From positions 7,750,001 to 7,814,000 of the forward strand of contig NW_026944383.1 of assembly GCF_033439725.1 (NCBI RefSeq): DNA of 64,000 nt. The letters run 5' to 3'. Under the pieces are notes generated by a model. The model saw only the letters and a program-made list of their open reading frames with translations, was not told the DNA's origin and made no database searches. Shown piece by piece: positions 22,434 through 35,044 of the stretch. This DNA comes from Neurospora tetraspora. Its lineage: Eukaryota > Ascomycota > Sordariomycetes > Sordariales > Sordariaceae. The first letter of the stretch is position 1. Every line of letters begins with the position of its first letter. Position numbers and translations under genes: made by a program.

Positions 22434-24799
22434 CAGTTAGACGGGCCTACGGACAGCCTCCGAATTCGACAACGATCGTCTGGAGGCCCGTCTTCTATGA
22501 ATACTTCCTCCTCCAAGACCAGGGCGGCGCCGAGCACGACGGCTCCGAACACACCGGCTTCGAGTAGACCATCACCCCCGGCTGCTTCGAGCAGATCATC
22601 GCCGCCGGGACCGACCCCGACCCGAAAGAAGGACAGGTCGCCGTTGACCTTCCACGCGCGGAGCTCCATCCCTCACTTCGTGCGCAAGCTGCTTCCCACC
22701 GTGCCAGAGTGCGCCTAAACGACAAACCCCTGTTATCACAAATCGGATCCCCCAGTGTACGAATGACAACAGAAGAGTTTCACGAACGACGCGCAGTATC
22801 TCGTACACGCGGCCGGATTCGGCTCTGGCTATAGGCTTAGTGTTGCCTTTGCCATACTCCACTCATCACGAAGCCTCTTACCGAAACATCATACATCATC
22901 ATTAAACTCGTTTTCTCACGGATCGATTTGTTATTTTTGCGCGGCTCCCTCATTGTTGTTGCGTTGGCATGGGGGAATCAAACGGGGTTATAGGTGTGAT
23001 GGTTTGATGGACTTTTTTGCTTTTTAAACTCTTTTACGTTGGGCTCGAGCTGTAAAGCCCCTGGGCGCGCGCAATGCTTTAATGGCCGCTTTGCTGCTGG
23101 CCTTCCTTTGCTCCCCTGTTGTGTTTATCCTAGGGGAGGATTGCATTATGACTTTCCAACTACTGAACTGGCATTGGGATGCGGGAACAAGTGAATTGAT
23201 GGCGACACAGAACCCTCACGGCGTAAGAAGCCGCGGGAGGAGATTGCGACGAGATAATTGCAAACTAGTCATTACCCATTGGTCACTGCATTTTGGAGTG
23301 TTGGCGTGGTCCCTTTGTTTGGTCAGACACTCGCTCAGAATTCACCTATTTCTTGCACCTCGGCGGTATTCGTCCTTGTCCGTGAACCTTGATAGATTTT
23401 CTCTGCGACACAAACAACAACACTCGGCACAATGATATCACATAACCAGATGTAAAATGGCGTCTGCTCGTCGGCTGGGTCTAAGTGACGCATATACATT
23501 TGATGTCGAAGCCTATGATGCTTCTTAGCCGCTAGGCGTTTGATATGGCATGGCGGTACATATGTCAACAGAGCATCTAAGCCACCTGCTTTCGCCACAG
23601 CCATCCAGCATGTGTGCGTTTTGCCTACGTCGGTGATATCAAACTGAACGATAAGCATTTTGTGGTATCACCCCTCCATAAGATCGAACACGAGATTTAC
23701 AACGCGCAGTTGGCCGACTGGCACAACAGATTTATCCCAGTCAAGACACTCAATCTGCCATCCCAGGTCCCTCGTTTGCACCAGATGCTCGTATCACGAC
23801 CCTTCCACAGCCATTCATCCCAACTCCTCAGTTCATATACATCTGCCATCCTGACGACGCCTAGAAAATCAGAATTGCGACTGACAGAGGCTGAAATGGC
23901 CAAAATGCCATCAAGTGTTTAGACGACGGGAAGCAAATAGCGGAGAGCGGAGCCGCCGCGCGTGCAATTAAGTTGTGGATCTTGAAACCCGTCCTCCAGT
24001 GGAGCCTTTCAGTTAAAGGCAAGTTGGAAGACTCCACTGTAAGGCCAAAGAGTGCGGGTGGCCAATGATAGGTCGAGGATGCGCCTACCTTAACAGAACA
24101 ATGCTCCATCCAACTGGTACGGGACCTTGCTGTGCATCGCCTCCTGGACTAACTTCCATTGTAAGGGCAGGAACAGGCGGCCCCTCACCTCTCTTGGAGA
24201 TCTTGGTTCTTGCTTGGTTGTTTCCAGTTTGACTCGATTCAGTCGAGTAAACCAAGGCTTTGTTGGCGGCTGTGATACGCGACATTTGTTGACTCTGACT
24301 CTGTCAATCTTTTCCATTTTCCCGGTTTGGAAATACACAAAACTTCACATGCGATTTGGAAAACGATAACATCAACTGACTCGAATGCGACTGAATGCGC
24401 TTGGCGTCATCTTCCTCCAACTCGACGTTTCAACGTTTCAAACAAGTGGAAAGCCTTGGATTCAACAAGCGAACGGCTGGAACTTGACAAGCCCACTTCT
24501 TTCGGACTTCGCACCGATACTCGTCAGGCAGTACCGTGACCTACAACCACCTTTCCACCATACAGAGTTGAACGAAAACCATCACCACGAGACGAGTCTA
24601 CCTCAAGCCGCGTGAACCATCTGACCTTTGTACGACACACACCACACGTCACCGTATTCGAGTGCCCCTCTTCCTCTGTCTAGAACGAGTCTCTTGCGAC
24701 GCCTCCCGACCCTTTCTTCTCTGTTGGGAGAAACCTGTCTCGGAAATATCCACGACCAACTTTATCTCCAACACACACACACACACCCAAAAGTGTTCA
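22434..24799. other. Intergenic region
   Basis: No gene supported over 2.4 kb. The left part is the p14 3' UTR. Small Ser/Pro-rich frames at 22.5-22.9 kb occur on both strands and are compositional. The last 250 bp are C/T-rich with a short (AC)n run near 24.77 kb, and may be 5' UTR of the next gene. Confidence 0.55.
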
Positions 24800-26440
24800 A
24801 TGTTTTCTCCAGGAAACGGTGGTCCGCCTCTTCAACAACCGCCGCCTCCAGGACCCTTAGCGCCCGGTCCCGGTCCCCTCAGCGCAATCCCGCATTTATC
24901 TTTCTCACGATATCGGCGCAATGTTGATATCCGCCTTGACGCACCGGTTGTACAAGTAGCCCGCGGTACTCTTCCCTCTCACCACCGCGTGCGCATCGGC
25001 ACCGTTGTTGGTGGTCTCCGTCGTCGCCTAGGTGGCGAGGCAGCTGCTGGTGTGGATACCCGTCCCGATTACTTTGTCGATCCTCGAGTAGGCAACGACG
25101 ACCACGATACCGACGCAAAAGACACGGAACCACAACCATTCGAAACCTTTCCTCACGTCGTCAACCCACCTGCTCCGGCCGGCACCGTTATTTCAGTCAC
25201 CATGACTCCCACATCTCAAGCGACGTCAACACCACAACCAACTTCCCCCACCTCCGCCTCCCCCATGTCTCAACAAACAGACAACAACACCGAATGCCGC
25301 CTCCTTGGCCCCTTCGCCATTCTAGTCCAAATCGCCCTCGGCTGCTTGGCTATATCTTCACTGGTCTACAAGCGTTGGCGCGAACGCCCCCAAAGACCGG
25401 TGAAGATCTGGTTCTTTGATGTGTCGAAACAAGTATTCGGGAGCGTGTTGGTGCATGCCGCCAACGTTTTCATGTCCATGTTGACAAGTGGGAAGTTTGA
25501 GATTAAAGTGTTGGATCCGGTGGCTGTGGCAGTGGGCACGAAGATGGTGAAGCGAGCTGTGGAATATGGGATATTGAATGCGAGAGGAGAAGACGAGTAC
25601 ACGCCCAATCCGTGCTCGTTCTATTTGTTGAACTTGGCTATCGATGTAAGTCTCCCCTTTACCTCCTTCAACCGTTGCTGTTACTAACCGGTGGGAAACA
25701 AAAAGACAACCCTCGGCATCCCAGTCCTCATCCTCATAGTCCGCCTCCTCTCCCGCGGCCTCACCTATACACCCCTAGGCCAACCTCCCGAATCCCTCCA
25801 ATCCGGCAACTACACCCCCCTCCACTCCCCACCCGGAACCAAACCGCGCTGGGGCTGGTGGTTCAAGCAATCCATCATCTACTTCATCGGCCTTTTGGGC
25901 ATGAAATTCTGCGTGCTCATCATCTTCATGGTCTTCCCCTGGATTTCTCGCGTCGGCGACTGGGCTCTCGGCTGGACCGAGGGGAATGAAAGACTGCAGA
26001 TCGTTTTTGTCATGATGCTTTTCCCGCTTATCATGAATGCGCTGCAGTATTATATTATTGATTCTTATATCAAGAAGGAGGAGAAGATCCCGGAAGAGGG
26101 GGCCGAGAGTGAGGGGCTGGTTACGGGACGGGGTGATGCCGAGGCTGCGGGGGCGGAGGAAAGAAGGGGAAGTGTGTATGATGTCATTAGTGGGAGTGAT
26201 GAGGGGGGCAACTCTGGGAGTGATAGTGATGGGGAGGAGTTGCCTAAGGACAAGGCCGCTGAAGTCGGTAAGAAGGGGGCTAAGACCAAGCCCAAAGTGA
26301 GGGAAGAGGAATATGATCCAGCGGTGGATGGAGATACCCCGACTGTCATCGGGAGTAGCTCTAGTGCGGTATCCGGTGTGAGCGGGAGTATCAGGGAGGA
26401 AAGGATTAAGGAGTCTGCGAGTCTGATTTCTCATGACTGA
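24800..26440 (+). CDS. Multi-pass membrane protein, YPL162C / STIMATE (TMEM110) family
   Basis: Two exons, up to 25645 and 25706-26440, are separated by a 60-nt intron (GTAAGT, TTACTAAC branch). From the ATG at 24800 the protein has 526 residues; from the ATG at 25202 (context CACCATGAC) it has 392. The upstream 134 codons are Pro-rich then Arg-rich with C-ending codons, so I keep the longer form with low confidence in the N-terminus. The conserved core begins CRLLGPFAILVQ. Hydrophobic segments lie near 171-190, 278-300, 337-362 and 381-400, and the signature KRWRERPQRPVKIWFFDVSK follows the first. The C-terminal ~120 residues are acidic and Gly/Ser-rich. Yeast YPL162C is a vacuolar membrane protein. 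In animals STIMATE supports ER-plasma membrane contacts and store-operated Ca2+ entry. A vacuolar or ER role here is by homology only. Confidence 0.85.
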
Positions 26441-27610
26441 GGAGGGCACTGAGGGGGGCAAGTTGACGGACGGCTCATATTCCCACTCCCACCTTCTGTC
26501 TTGTGTTTTTTTTTTTTTTTTTTTTCTTTAGTTGGGCTCTTCTCCCCTTTTCCATCTTTCAAGAGCACAGTAATTCAGCGAGAGTACTCCCTGCAAGACG
26601 TGTAGGACGGGAAATCATCTTGTTCTAGTTTTTATCACTCATGCCTGTTAAGGAACTTATGGAGGAGGAAACAGCATCCATCAATCAGCATTATATACGT
26701 TCACTGGGTGGGAAGCCGGGTAGCATTAAGCGTTTCTTTTAAGTGGTTAGTATAAGGTAGCAAGCAAAAAGAGAAAAATGTTGGTTGGTGGGTTATTCAG
26801 AGCTTCATTCCTTTGTCCTTCCTCGTGCGTAGTGTCATATCCTTCCCCTTTTCTTGTTTCATAATTTTTTGGTGTGCTCCGACTTGATCGTGTTCGCCAG
26901 AGACTGAACAGAACAGGCTTACTTCCAAAGTTTTGGGTTATGTTCTCTTTCAATCCTCCTTCCTCTCTTCACACTCACTTCAACACCTAGTCTAAGTACC
27001 CGCCCGACCCAATAAGCACTCCTCAACCTTCCCTCAACGGTGTATCAAACTCCTATCGAACATGTCCCCAACACTTAGCAAAGTTATTTCGATGGTCACA
27101 AGGAAGCGCCTTCGAGAACGTTCTCAATGAGAAGTTAAATAACAATGGTATCCAAGACTATCCCCAACCTTAGTAGGCAAATACCAACCTAACCTACATA
27201 ACGTACATCCACCCGAACAACAATAGCGATACATGACAAGAACAAAAAAGATGTGATATCGTAAGCTAACTAGAAAGACAAAAAATCGATAAAGAGCAAA
27301 ACACGCTTGACCCGTTTCGCCTTCCCTACCCTCCCCTCCCCGTAAAACGATATGGTATATCAGATAGGTATGAAAAAAATGCAAAGCAGACAAGACAAAC
27401 CGACAACCGACAAACAAGAAACCCCCATTAAGTGATTCATCCCCCCATCGTATTCGTACTTCCATCCTCATCATCTCTCTCTTTTCATAAGCTCCCTCTT
27501 CTCCTCATGCTCGCTCCTCTCATCCCCTACAGGCTTAACATACCCTTCCCACAATCACATCACCCCCTCCTATCTCTCCTTTCATCAAACACTCGCTAGG
27601 TACCCGGGCA
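26441..27610. other. Convergent intergenic region
   Basis: This 1.2-kb spacer lies between two convergent genes and holds both 3' UTRs. It has a T20 tract close to the left stop codon. No gene is supported. Confidence 0.6.
26506..26525. repeat. T20 homopolymer
   Basis: Twenty consecutive T, 66 bp after the stop codon of the STIMATE-like gene. Likely slippage, or part of a U-rich 3' UTR element. Confidence 0.85.
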
Positions 27611-30600
27611 TCACCTCCCACCCCTCCCAAACTGTCCACCCCCAATAACCTGCCCCCCACTAACCCCCGCCCCAAACGGCAACTTGGGCACCGGCGGCAC
27701 CACACTCGCTCTCTTTCCCACCCTCAACTCTTGTCCACCACCCCCACCACCAAACTTCTGATTAACGCTCTGCCTCACAATCATGGCGGCGGCAGCAGCA
27801 GCCGCCATCCTCTCCTTCTGTCTATGCCTCTCTTTCAAATAATTCGTCGCCTCGGGCCTCATGCGTAGAATACGCAGTATCATATCATCCGACGGATCTG
27901 CCTGCGCCTCTTTTCTTTTCTCCAGCTTCGCTTGACGCATGGTTCCTAGGTTGCGGGACATCATGATACTCTTCCCGCGACGGATGGTTCCCAAGGAGCC
28001 GAAGGCGCCGATGGCTGCTGCGCCTGTCATTCCGCCGGGAGGTGCGAGGCTGTTGTTATTTTGAGAAGAGTGAAGTTGGGGCGGGGCGGACATGCGGCTG
28101 CCTGCGCCCGCCGCGGCGGCAGTAGCCTGTTGCTGCTCGCGCGCGCGCTGGGCGTTGGCGGCTGCCATGCGCTCCGAAGTGCGGATGAGGTTCTCGGTGG
28201 AGTCGAAGTAGAAGAAGTTGAGCGAGGCGAGCTCGTGCCACTTAGGCGACTTGAGCACGTCCGAAGGCACGCCGAGGACTTCGCCCGTGTGGGCGTCCTT
28301 GGCGTTGAAAAAGTTGAAGAGGAGCTCGAGCCAGCGGTAGACAATGTCCATCTCGGCTTGGGTGAGGGGTTTCTGGGTGGAGGGTTTGTCGGATAAGGGG
28401 GGAACGAGGAGGTTTTCGATGGCCATGAGGACTTCTTTCCAGAGACGCTTCATGACGGCTACCATGGTGGCGTCGGTGAGGGTTTGTTTCATGATGGCGA
28501 AGTTGTCGTCGAAGTAGGTGAAGAGCGGTTGGAGAGTGTTTTCGACATCTTGGGGGGTCACCGTGGGTGCGGTGGATTGACGCTTCTTCCAGAGGTTGGC
28601 CATAGAGGCGGCGATGCCTTGGCTGAGGAGGCTCTTGAGGGTGTCGCGGGAGAGCGAGTGGTTGATGTGGGAAGTAAGCTGAAGTTGTTAGTATGGCTGC
28701 TGATGACAGGGTGAAGAGACGTTAGACTTACCTTGTCAGTGATCTTGCGAACCATGTCACGCTCAGTTCTCTTCAAGTGCCTGAAGGCCTTGCCAAAGTG
28801 GAACTGGATATCATCACGCTCGCCCTCCATGCTCACACGCAGCAACAGTCTTCCCTGGGTATCAAGATCAAGCCAGAACTCTCTGGGAAGATAGTCGCTA
28901 AAGTGCACGGGGTCAAGCTTCAATGAGGTACGCCCGACGAAATCATGGTCACCAAAGGTATCATAGTCCCAAATGGTGGCGATGATGTTGAGAGGACCCG
29001 ATACGGTAATATCGATCGACTCGTCCCACCTCGGGTTGAGGTTCCTCATGATGATTCTCGTTTTGGCCAGACGCTTTTGGTACTCGTCACACAGAACCAC
29101 GTACGGATCACTATACCCACCGGGGTCGCATGCTTTCAAGTCCTCGGCCTCTACGATCTTGATCGTGAACACATACTTGCCTGCTTTCCTAACCATGGGC
29201 TTGATGCCTTCGACCCGGCGGATAGCCTCGGCGCAGCCGTCTACGTTCATGGTCTTTTCTAGCTTATCCAGCGCTTGCATGGCATATTCAATGTTGTTGA
29301 GTTTGACAAAGGACTGACCTCAAATTAGCCTACAGTCACAGAAGAACTCACATGTGTGGTACATACCTGTGGGTAGAATTGGAAAGGCTCGACCTTCTCC
29401 TTCGAGTTCCACGCATCCTTGGCGTACTGAAGGAACCGATCTTGCGCCGACCTGCCCGCAGCTGCCTCTTGAGGAGTTTGACGGTCCATCTCTTTGGCGA
29501 AATGTAGCTCCACAATCTCGCAATAACGACCGATGCCTGCTGAGAAGGCTTTGGCCAGTGCAGTCATGAATTTGGCATGGTGAAGCTCGTCATCCCAGTC
29601 AAGCTGGTGAACCTGGTTCACGGTCTGGTTGAACAGCGTAAAAGTGTCGATGATGGAGACACTGTGGCGGTCCTCGTCGGTCGGGATATCGTCGGGATCG
29701 TTCGTTCTGACCTGGAAGGTGTCCTGCTTGATCGCTTGTTCCACGAAGTCGGTCATTCTGGCTTCGGCATTCCTAATCCATCGCCAGACGAACTCTTCGA
29801 GGAGGCTTTCGATATGGAAGGCAAAAGGCTTTCCAGGTAGAGACTCTGCGTGCATCTTTCTGATTTCGACAAGCTCCTTGTAGAGGTCGAAGCCGTCCTG
29901 AACATCGATTTGGCCTTCCTCACCGCGGTTCTTGCTCATATCCAGGACACGCTTGATGAACTCATGTGCATCTTCCTCGAAGCTGGGGAAAATGGTCTCG
30001 ACCAAGACCTTGAATGGACTAGCACCCATGATTTCGGGGTTCTTGCGATATCGCTTCTTAATCTTCTCTGCAAGACCGACAACAGCCTGACCGAGCTTAA
30101 CGACATGAGCAAAGTTCCAGTCTTCCATGTTGGAAGGAATATTGGCATCCAGGAAACCTCGGTAAACTTCGGCGGCTTTTTGACGCAGTCCGCTTTCGAG
30201 ATTCTGGGTATACTCGGCCATTTCGTCTGGGCGTTCGGTAAATGTAGGGTCGTTATGGACGTGATTTGTGAGTACCGACATTACAACACCGACTGATGGT
30301 GGGCTCGGCTGGTAGCACTGAATCAACAGTGTGTAGAGTTCACGTAACAAAGCGTCATGGAGATCCTTTATGGCTTGCTGATAGCCCGCGAAATCCGTCA
30401 TTGTCCATCGACCTGGCTCAACATCAAAAAGCGTGGCGCCAAACATGTTGATCGGGGGCGGTTTCTTGGGCTCCGGCTGAGGTTCCTTGACAAAGTCGAG
30501 GCAAGCGTCAAGCTGCATTGTTGAGATTTCCTGGTCGAGGAGCTTTCGTACGGCAACCTCCACGAGCGTAACGTGGCACATAAACTGGGGAATGCGCCAT

Positions 30601-31976
30601 CTAATAGCCAACTCTGTCAAAAAATCGATGGACTCCTCTGAGAATGGGAACTCCTCAGAGTGCAGCTGGTCGTAAGACATGACATATTGTAGAATAGTCT
30701 TGTAAACCGGCCGTGGATCCACTGGGATAAAGGTAAAACTCGGCTCGTCCACACTTCGAATGCTGGAATTATCGTCAAGAGACATGGCGCTGAAGCCAGA
30801 CGACGGATCAAACCCAAAGTTGCCCGAGCTGCGGTTCGTAACCATCTTGCTCAAGTCGGAAAATGCCTGATCCTCCGAATAAAGCGACATGGGCCGTAGT
30901 GGGAGGGGCTTATCAGGGCCCCCGCCGGTCTTGAGATCTGGACGAATACTGAGAATTTCGGCAAAGATTTGGGCCAGTTGCTGGGTCTCGATCCTCTTCC
31001 AGTCCTCAAATGCCTCGTCCACGTCAAAGTCCAGTTTTCGCAAAGTGCCCGCCATGTTTGCCGACAATCTGAATTGGTAGTTTTTGAAGTCCTTTAGGGC
31101 CGCCTCTTCGGTCCATGTGGTCATGTTTCTGTCGATGTCATTCTGAACCTGCGAGTTGGGCAACCCAAAGATCTTGGCAACAAACAGGACCATGGGCATA
31201 TCCTTAATCTCGTAGCTCAGGGGCACCTCGACCTCAACAAACGTTGAACTTTCTTGGCCCTTGTCCAAGGACAGATTCTGGTCGTTCGTCAAGAGCTTGT
31301 TCTCGAGTGTGTTCAAGCGGGCCAGAAGATCATCGCGGTCGCTGCCAATGTCCTTGATAACGCTGGAAATCAGCCGGACAAACATGGCCAGATGTCTGTC
31401 GACAAGTGACTTCCAGTGATAGTCGTCGGGAGGCTTTCCAGCACTATGGAACTTGATGGCGGACGAGTAGAAGATCAGGACTAGCGGTTCGACTTTGCGG
31501 TCCTTGTCAATGGACTTTTGGAAGTCCCTTTGAGTGAAAGCGGTGTATGCCACACCAAAGGTGCGCTTGACGGCGGCGTCATTGTATCCGGGCAGTCTCT
31601 CGGTGCCTTGTAGAACGGCGGTCATGCGCTTTTCTAGTTGGCCACGGAAATCACGCGGCAGCTTCATGGAAGACGAGGAGCCGGAAGGACCAAAGTCCTT
31701 CATGAGGTCGCTCACACTGGAGCTATGCGATCGGTGGACGGGCCTCGGGGCGGCGACATATTCCTTCCGCTTCTTCCGTGGCTGTAAAAGGTAGTTGAGG
31801 AAGGCGACGCGGAGGGCAAACGAGTAGGCCTCATCGTAGCTAACGGCGACCTGTCGGGGCTTGGAGGACTGAATGCGACTGTTGCGTCGTTCCTCGTCGC
31901 TGGTAACGCTACGGACGCTCTGGATGCTTTCAGTCCTCCGGTTCGAGGCGTACGAGTGTCGCGAAGACCCCGACAT
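27611..31976 (-). CDS. MUN/C2-domain protein, Munc13 / fission-yeast Git1-like
   Basis: Three exons (31976-29367, 29313-28732, 28678-27611) with two 53-nt introns encode 1419 residues. The second intron has the exact branch TACTAAC. Order seen: a Ser/Arg-rich N-terminus, a long helical region (about 45-870) containing the MHD1-type segment, then a C2 domain at about 917-1035 with Asp clusters (ACDPGGYSDPYV, WDYDTFGDHDFVG) that can bind Ca2+ or lipid. The MHD2 segment follows (TLQPLFTYFDDNFAIMKQTL and on). The C-terminus is Ala/Gly-rich and disordered. The C2 between the two MHD halves is the Munc13 layout. S. pombe Git1, of the same architecture, acts in glucose/cAMP signalling; animal Munc13 primes vesicles. 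Which role applies here is unknown. It is divergent from the BAR-PH-ArfGAP gene 3 kb away. Confidence 0.9.
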
Positions 31977-34900
31977 GCTGGAGAAGTGTGTTGGGTGCGC
32001 TGGCGACTGTTGCGCTGGTGGGTTGGTGGTCTGTCGAACAGTTCACGAAGGAGGAAGTCGTCGTGTCGTCAGTCGGTGGTCTCGATTCAAGGGAGTCCCT
32101 TCATGGTTCGATCGACTTTGCTCTTTTTTGGTTGGGCGCGTATTCGGTAGCTTGGAGATGCGGACGGACAGCGATGATGTCGATCGGGTGGGTTTCCCCC
32201 TTATTGATTCACACGGTCTGGGGGAGGCAAGAAGGAGGCAAGTAGACAAGACGAGATGTTCGGTAGTTGGAAGACAGCGAGCTGTATGAGCCGACGGCAG
32301 TGGTGCAGTGTCAGTGGTGCAAGGCGAGTGGTCTCGTGGTCGTTGGTCGGCGTCTAAAAGCAAGATCAAAATGTTGTTCTGTTGGATAAGGGACCTCGAC
32401 CCGGGGACGGGACCTGGAGAGGAACCTAAGGAGTCGGCTCCTCTCCCTATCGCAAGTGCACAGTGACCGCCCGGTGAGAAGGTGTCCAGCCCATGTCAGT
32501 TTGTTAGTGCAGCGGTTCGTAGCTGACTGGCCGGAGTGATCCCTTCCTTCCTGCAATTTGCTCGGGTACCTTTACGTAGCGCCTGGAGGGTAAAAACGTC
32601 ATATATGCCCGTGCACTCTTCCCTGCAAGAACCCCTAGAGCTAAGAAAACATGGGAAACTGCCCCTGTGTTGTCATGATGTTTTGTTTTCTTTCTTTCTT
32701 TCTCTAAATGATAAGCTGACGGATGACGCCGAGATTTCTGTGCTTCTGTGCTTCTTCAGCTGGTTTTACTCGTAAAAGCTTGGCTGAACCTCGAGCATGT
32801 TCTAGCATGTCTGGCAGAGCTGGAATCATTCCATTCTGCAACTTCTCTAACAACAAACCCGCAAGGTTCGCTATTCGACAAAGGGCGAGATTAAAGACAA
32901 CAAACAGACCACTCCGTCGGATATACCAGCACATGAAAACTCCGGCCACTCCAAAATCATAGGGGCTGTGGCTGAGGCTCATTGATTTAAAATATCGACT
33001 TCGCCTGCCTTTTACCATGTCAAACACCTTGCTTACTTCTCACAGGTTCACCATGACAAAGAGTGGCAGAGCAGAACAGAAGAGGACGACGGGAGTCCAC
33101 TTTGACGCATGCTAAGAACCCCAGGACCCTTCCAATGATGGCATCTTCTAGTGGCCCTACTATAGAATGCGGCATGCAAGAAACTGTCTTCCCTGCCCGC
33201 ATATTCGATCTCCCCTGAACACGAGGCAACGGAACTCGGCGCCTCGTATCAACGGAGGAGAATCAAAACCGCGCGGGGTCCAGGTGGAATAGAAAAGTCT
33301 CGGTCATGGCACACGAAACCATTCCAGCTCGCTGGGTGTGGCAGAGCTGCTTATCAGCCATGCGAGCCATGTTTGAGGCGTTTGTCTATTTTGCTCTTTG
33401 TCTTGGTCATCCATTGTCTATATGTGGTAACCAAGATGGTGTCTATAAGTTTGGTATTATTGCTTTGGGAATCTGGGGAGGGAGCGTGACATCATCACCA
33501 ACCACGGTCAAGACGGTCTAGATGATCATGGTCCTCTGGCCCACCAAGGTGCCAAATGAGTGAGAGCCGAAAGGGATATAACACATGTTGAGGACCAACT
33601 GCCTCGAGTTGGGAGTTTTGAAGTCCGACAAGTTCAAGATCTGCGGCGGTCTATACCGAATGCGCCGCACACTTATAATCTCGTTTCCACGTTGGCTTCG
33701 GTTGGTTGTTGAAGGACTTGCCACCGACCATCAATATCATATACGGCCTTTTGAGACAATGTGACTGGATGGCAGTTGGGAGGGCCGGAACACTGACTCC
33801 AGGCACGCTTCGCCAGGGACGGGTGATGCCAAAGGGGCTATCACGAGCTCGAAAGGAACACAAGCTCCTCTTTTTTGTCTTTGCCAGATGACCCATCTGC
33901 TCGGCGCTTGCGTGGTTCGAGGCGCACTGCATATTCAGAGCTGGCCATTCGTTAGAAAAAAAGGACAGACTTTGATAAATCGGAAATCAAAGAGTCTTGG
34001 AGTGTCCAGTCAAAAGAAGAAAAGACACATTCTAACCGTTGGATAACTCGGGCGTGTTGGTTGCACGACATGGACATCATCTCGTTTTCCCCTTGACACT
34101 TGCTCCACTCTAGAGACTCGAAGCAATCGCAGGCTCGCAGCATTGCAGCAACAACCTGAACCCTTAACAACCTCCAGGGCAGTGTGGAGTTTCACGTCTG
34201 CTCTGCGCGCAATCCACCTGCCCCTGGCAGTGGAGAGAGCAGCTCTTGGCCGTCAGGGTTGTTGGTCGATTTGGTTGCCAAGCCCTCCAAAAGTCTCCCC
34301 AAAGACTCGGTGACTTGAGTTCCATCATTCCAGTCGAACCCCGCCGTGTGCCGCAAGTGGAAGCGCATCAGACATCCGGAACCGCTGGAGAGCCGCCTGG
34401 CCGTTAACGTCCATTGTCCGATTAGATTGCAGTCGACGGGCGTCCAGACTCGCATATCCACCACTGACCGGCTCTTTCCATTGTGTGCCTGTCTTGTAAG
34501 TTGTCCCTTACTTGGGTTGCCGAACAAGGTAAAAAAGAAGGGCAAGGAACCTGACCCGACCACCTTGAAGAAAGATCGACGACAACTTCCTGCGATTCTG
34601 CCTCACCTTGCTGGGTCCCGTAACCGCGACCGTTGTTTCTTCAGCACCTGGTACCTCTACCGCTCGAGACTCCTTCTCCCTCCCGTGTGTCCTGTCCCGT
34701 CCGGGGCGTCGTTCCAGCGGGCAGCAGCAGCATCCAATATCAACCATACCAACCATTGCCAAACAAAACCCACACAGTCCGGCTAGCGCAGTTTGGCAGT
34801 ATCGGAGGACGGACTAGCGCAGTCTGGAAAGTCCACCCGCCTGGGCCCGCCTGCACACCACTGTCCATCCAGCATCCACTGCGCCGCGCGCGAACCGACC

Positions 34901-35044
34901 TTCTGCGAGACTGCGAGAGAGACAACAGCGAGAGAGACGACGGATTATCTCGGCCAACTCATCGCGTCCGGCAACCTCAGTCCCTCCCCCAAATCTTGAT
35001 GTTTTGCATTTTGCTGCCGCATTCTGCACTATCGCGCTGTCGAG
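31977..35044. other. Divergent 3.1-kb intergenic region
   Basis: It holds the promoters and 5' UTRs of the Munc13-like gene (leftward) and the ArfGAP gene (rightward). No gene is supported. Near 34.78-34.83 kb a 14-bp imperfect direct repeat (CTAGCGCAGTTTGG / CTAGCGCAGTCTGG) lies in the presumed 5' UTR of the ArfGAP gene. Confidence 0.55.

Noticed and set aside
22497-22862. Ser/Pro-rich frames on both strands after the p14 gene
   Set aside because: They lie in the expected 3' UTR; composition only.
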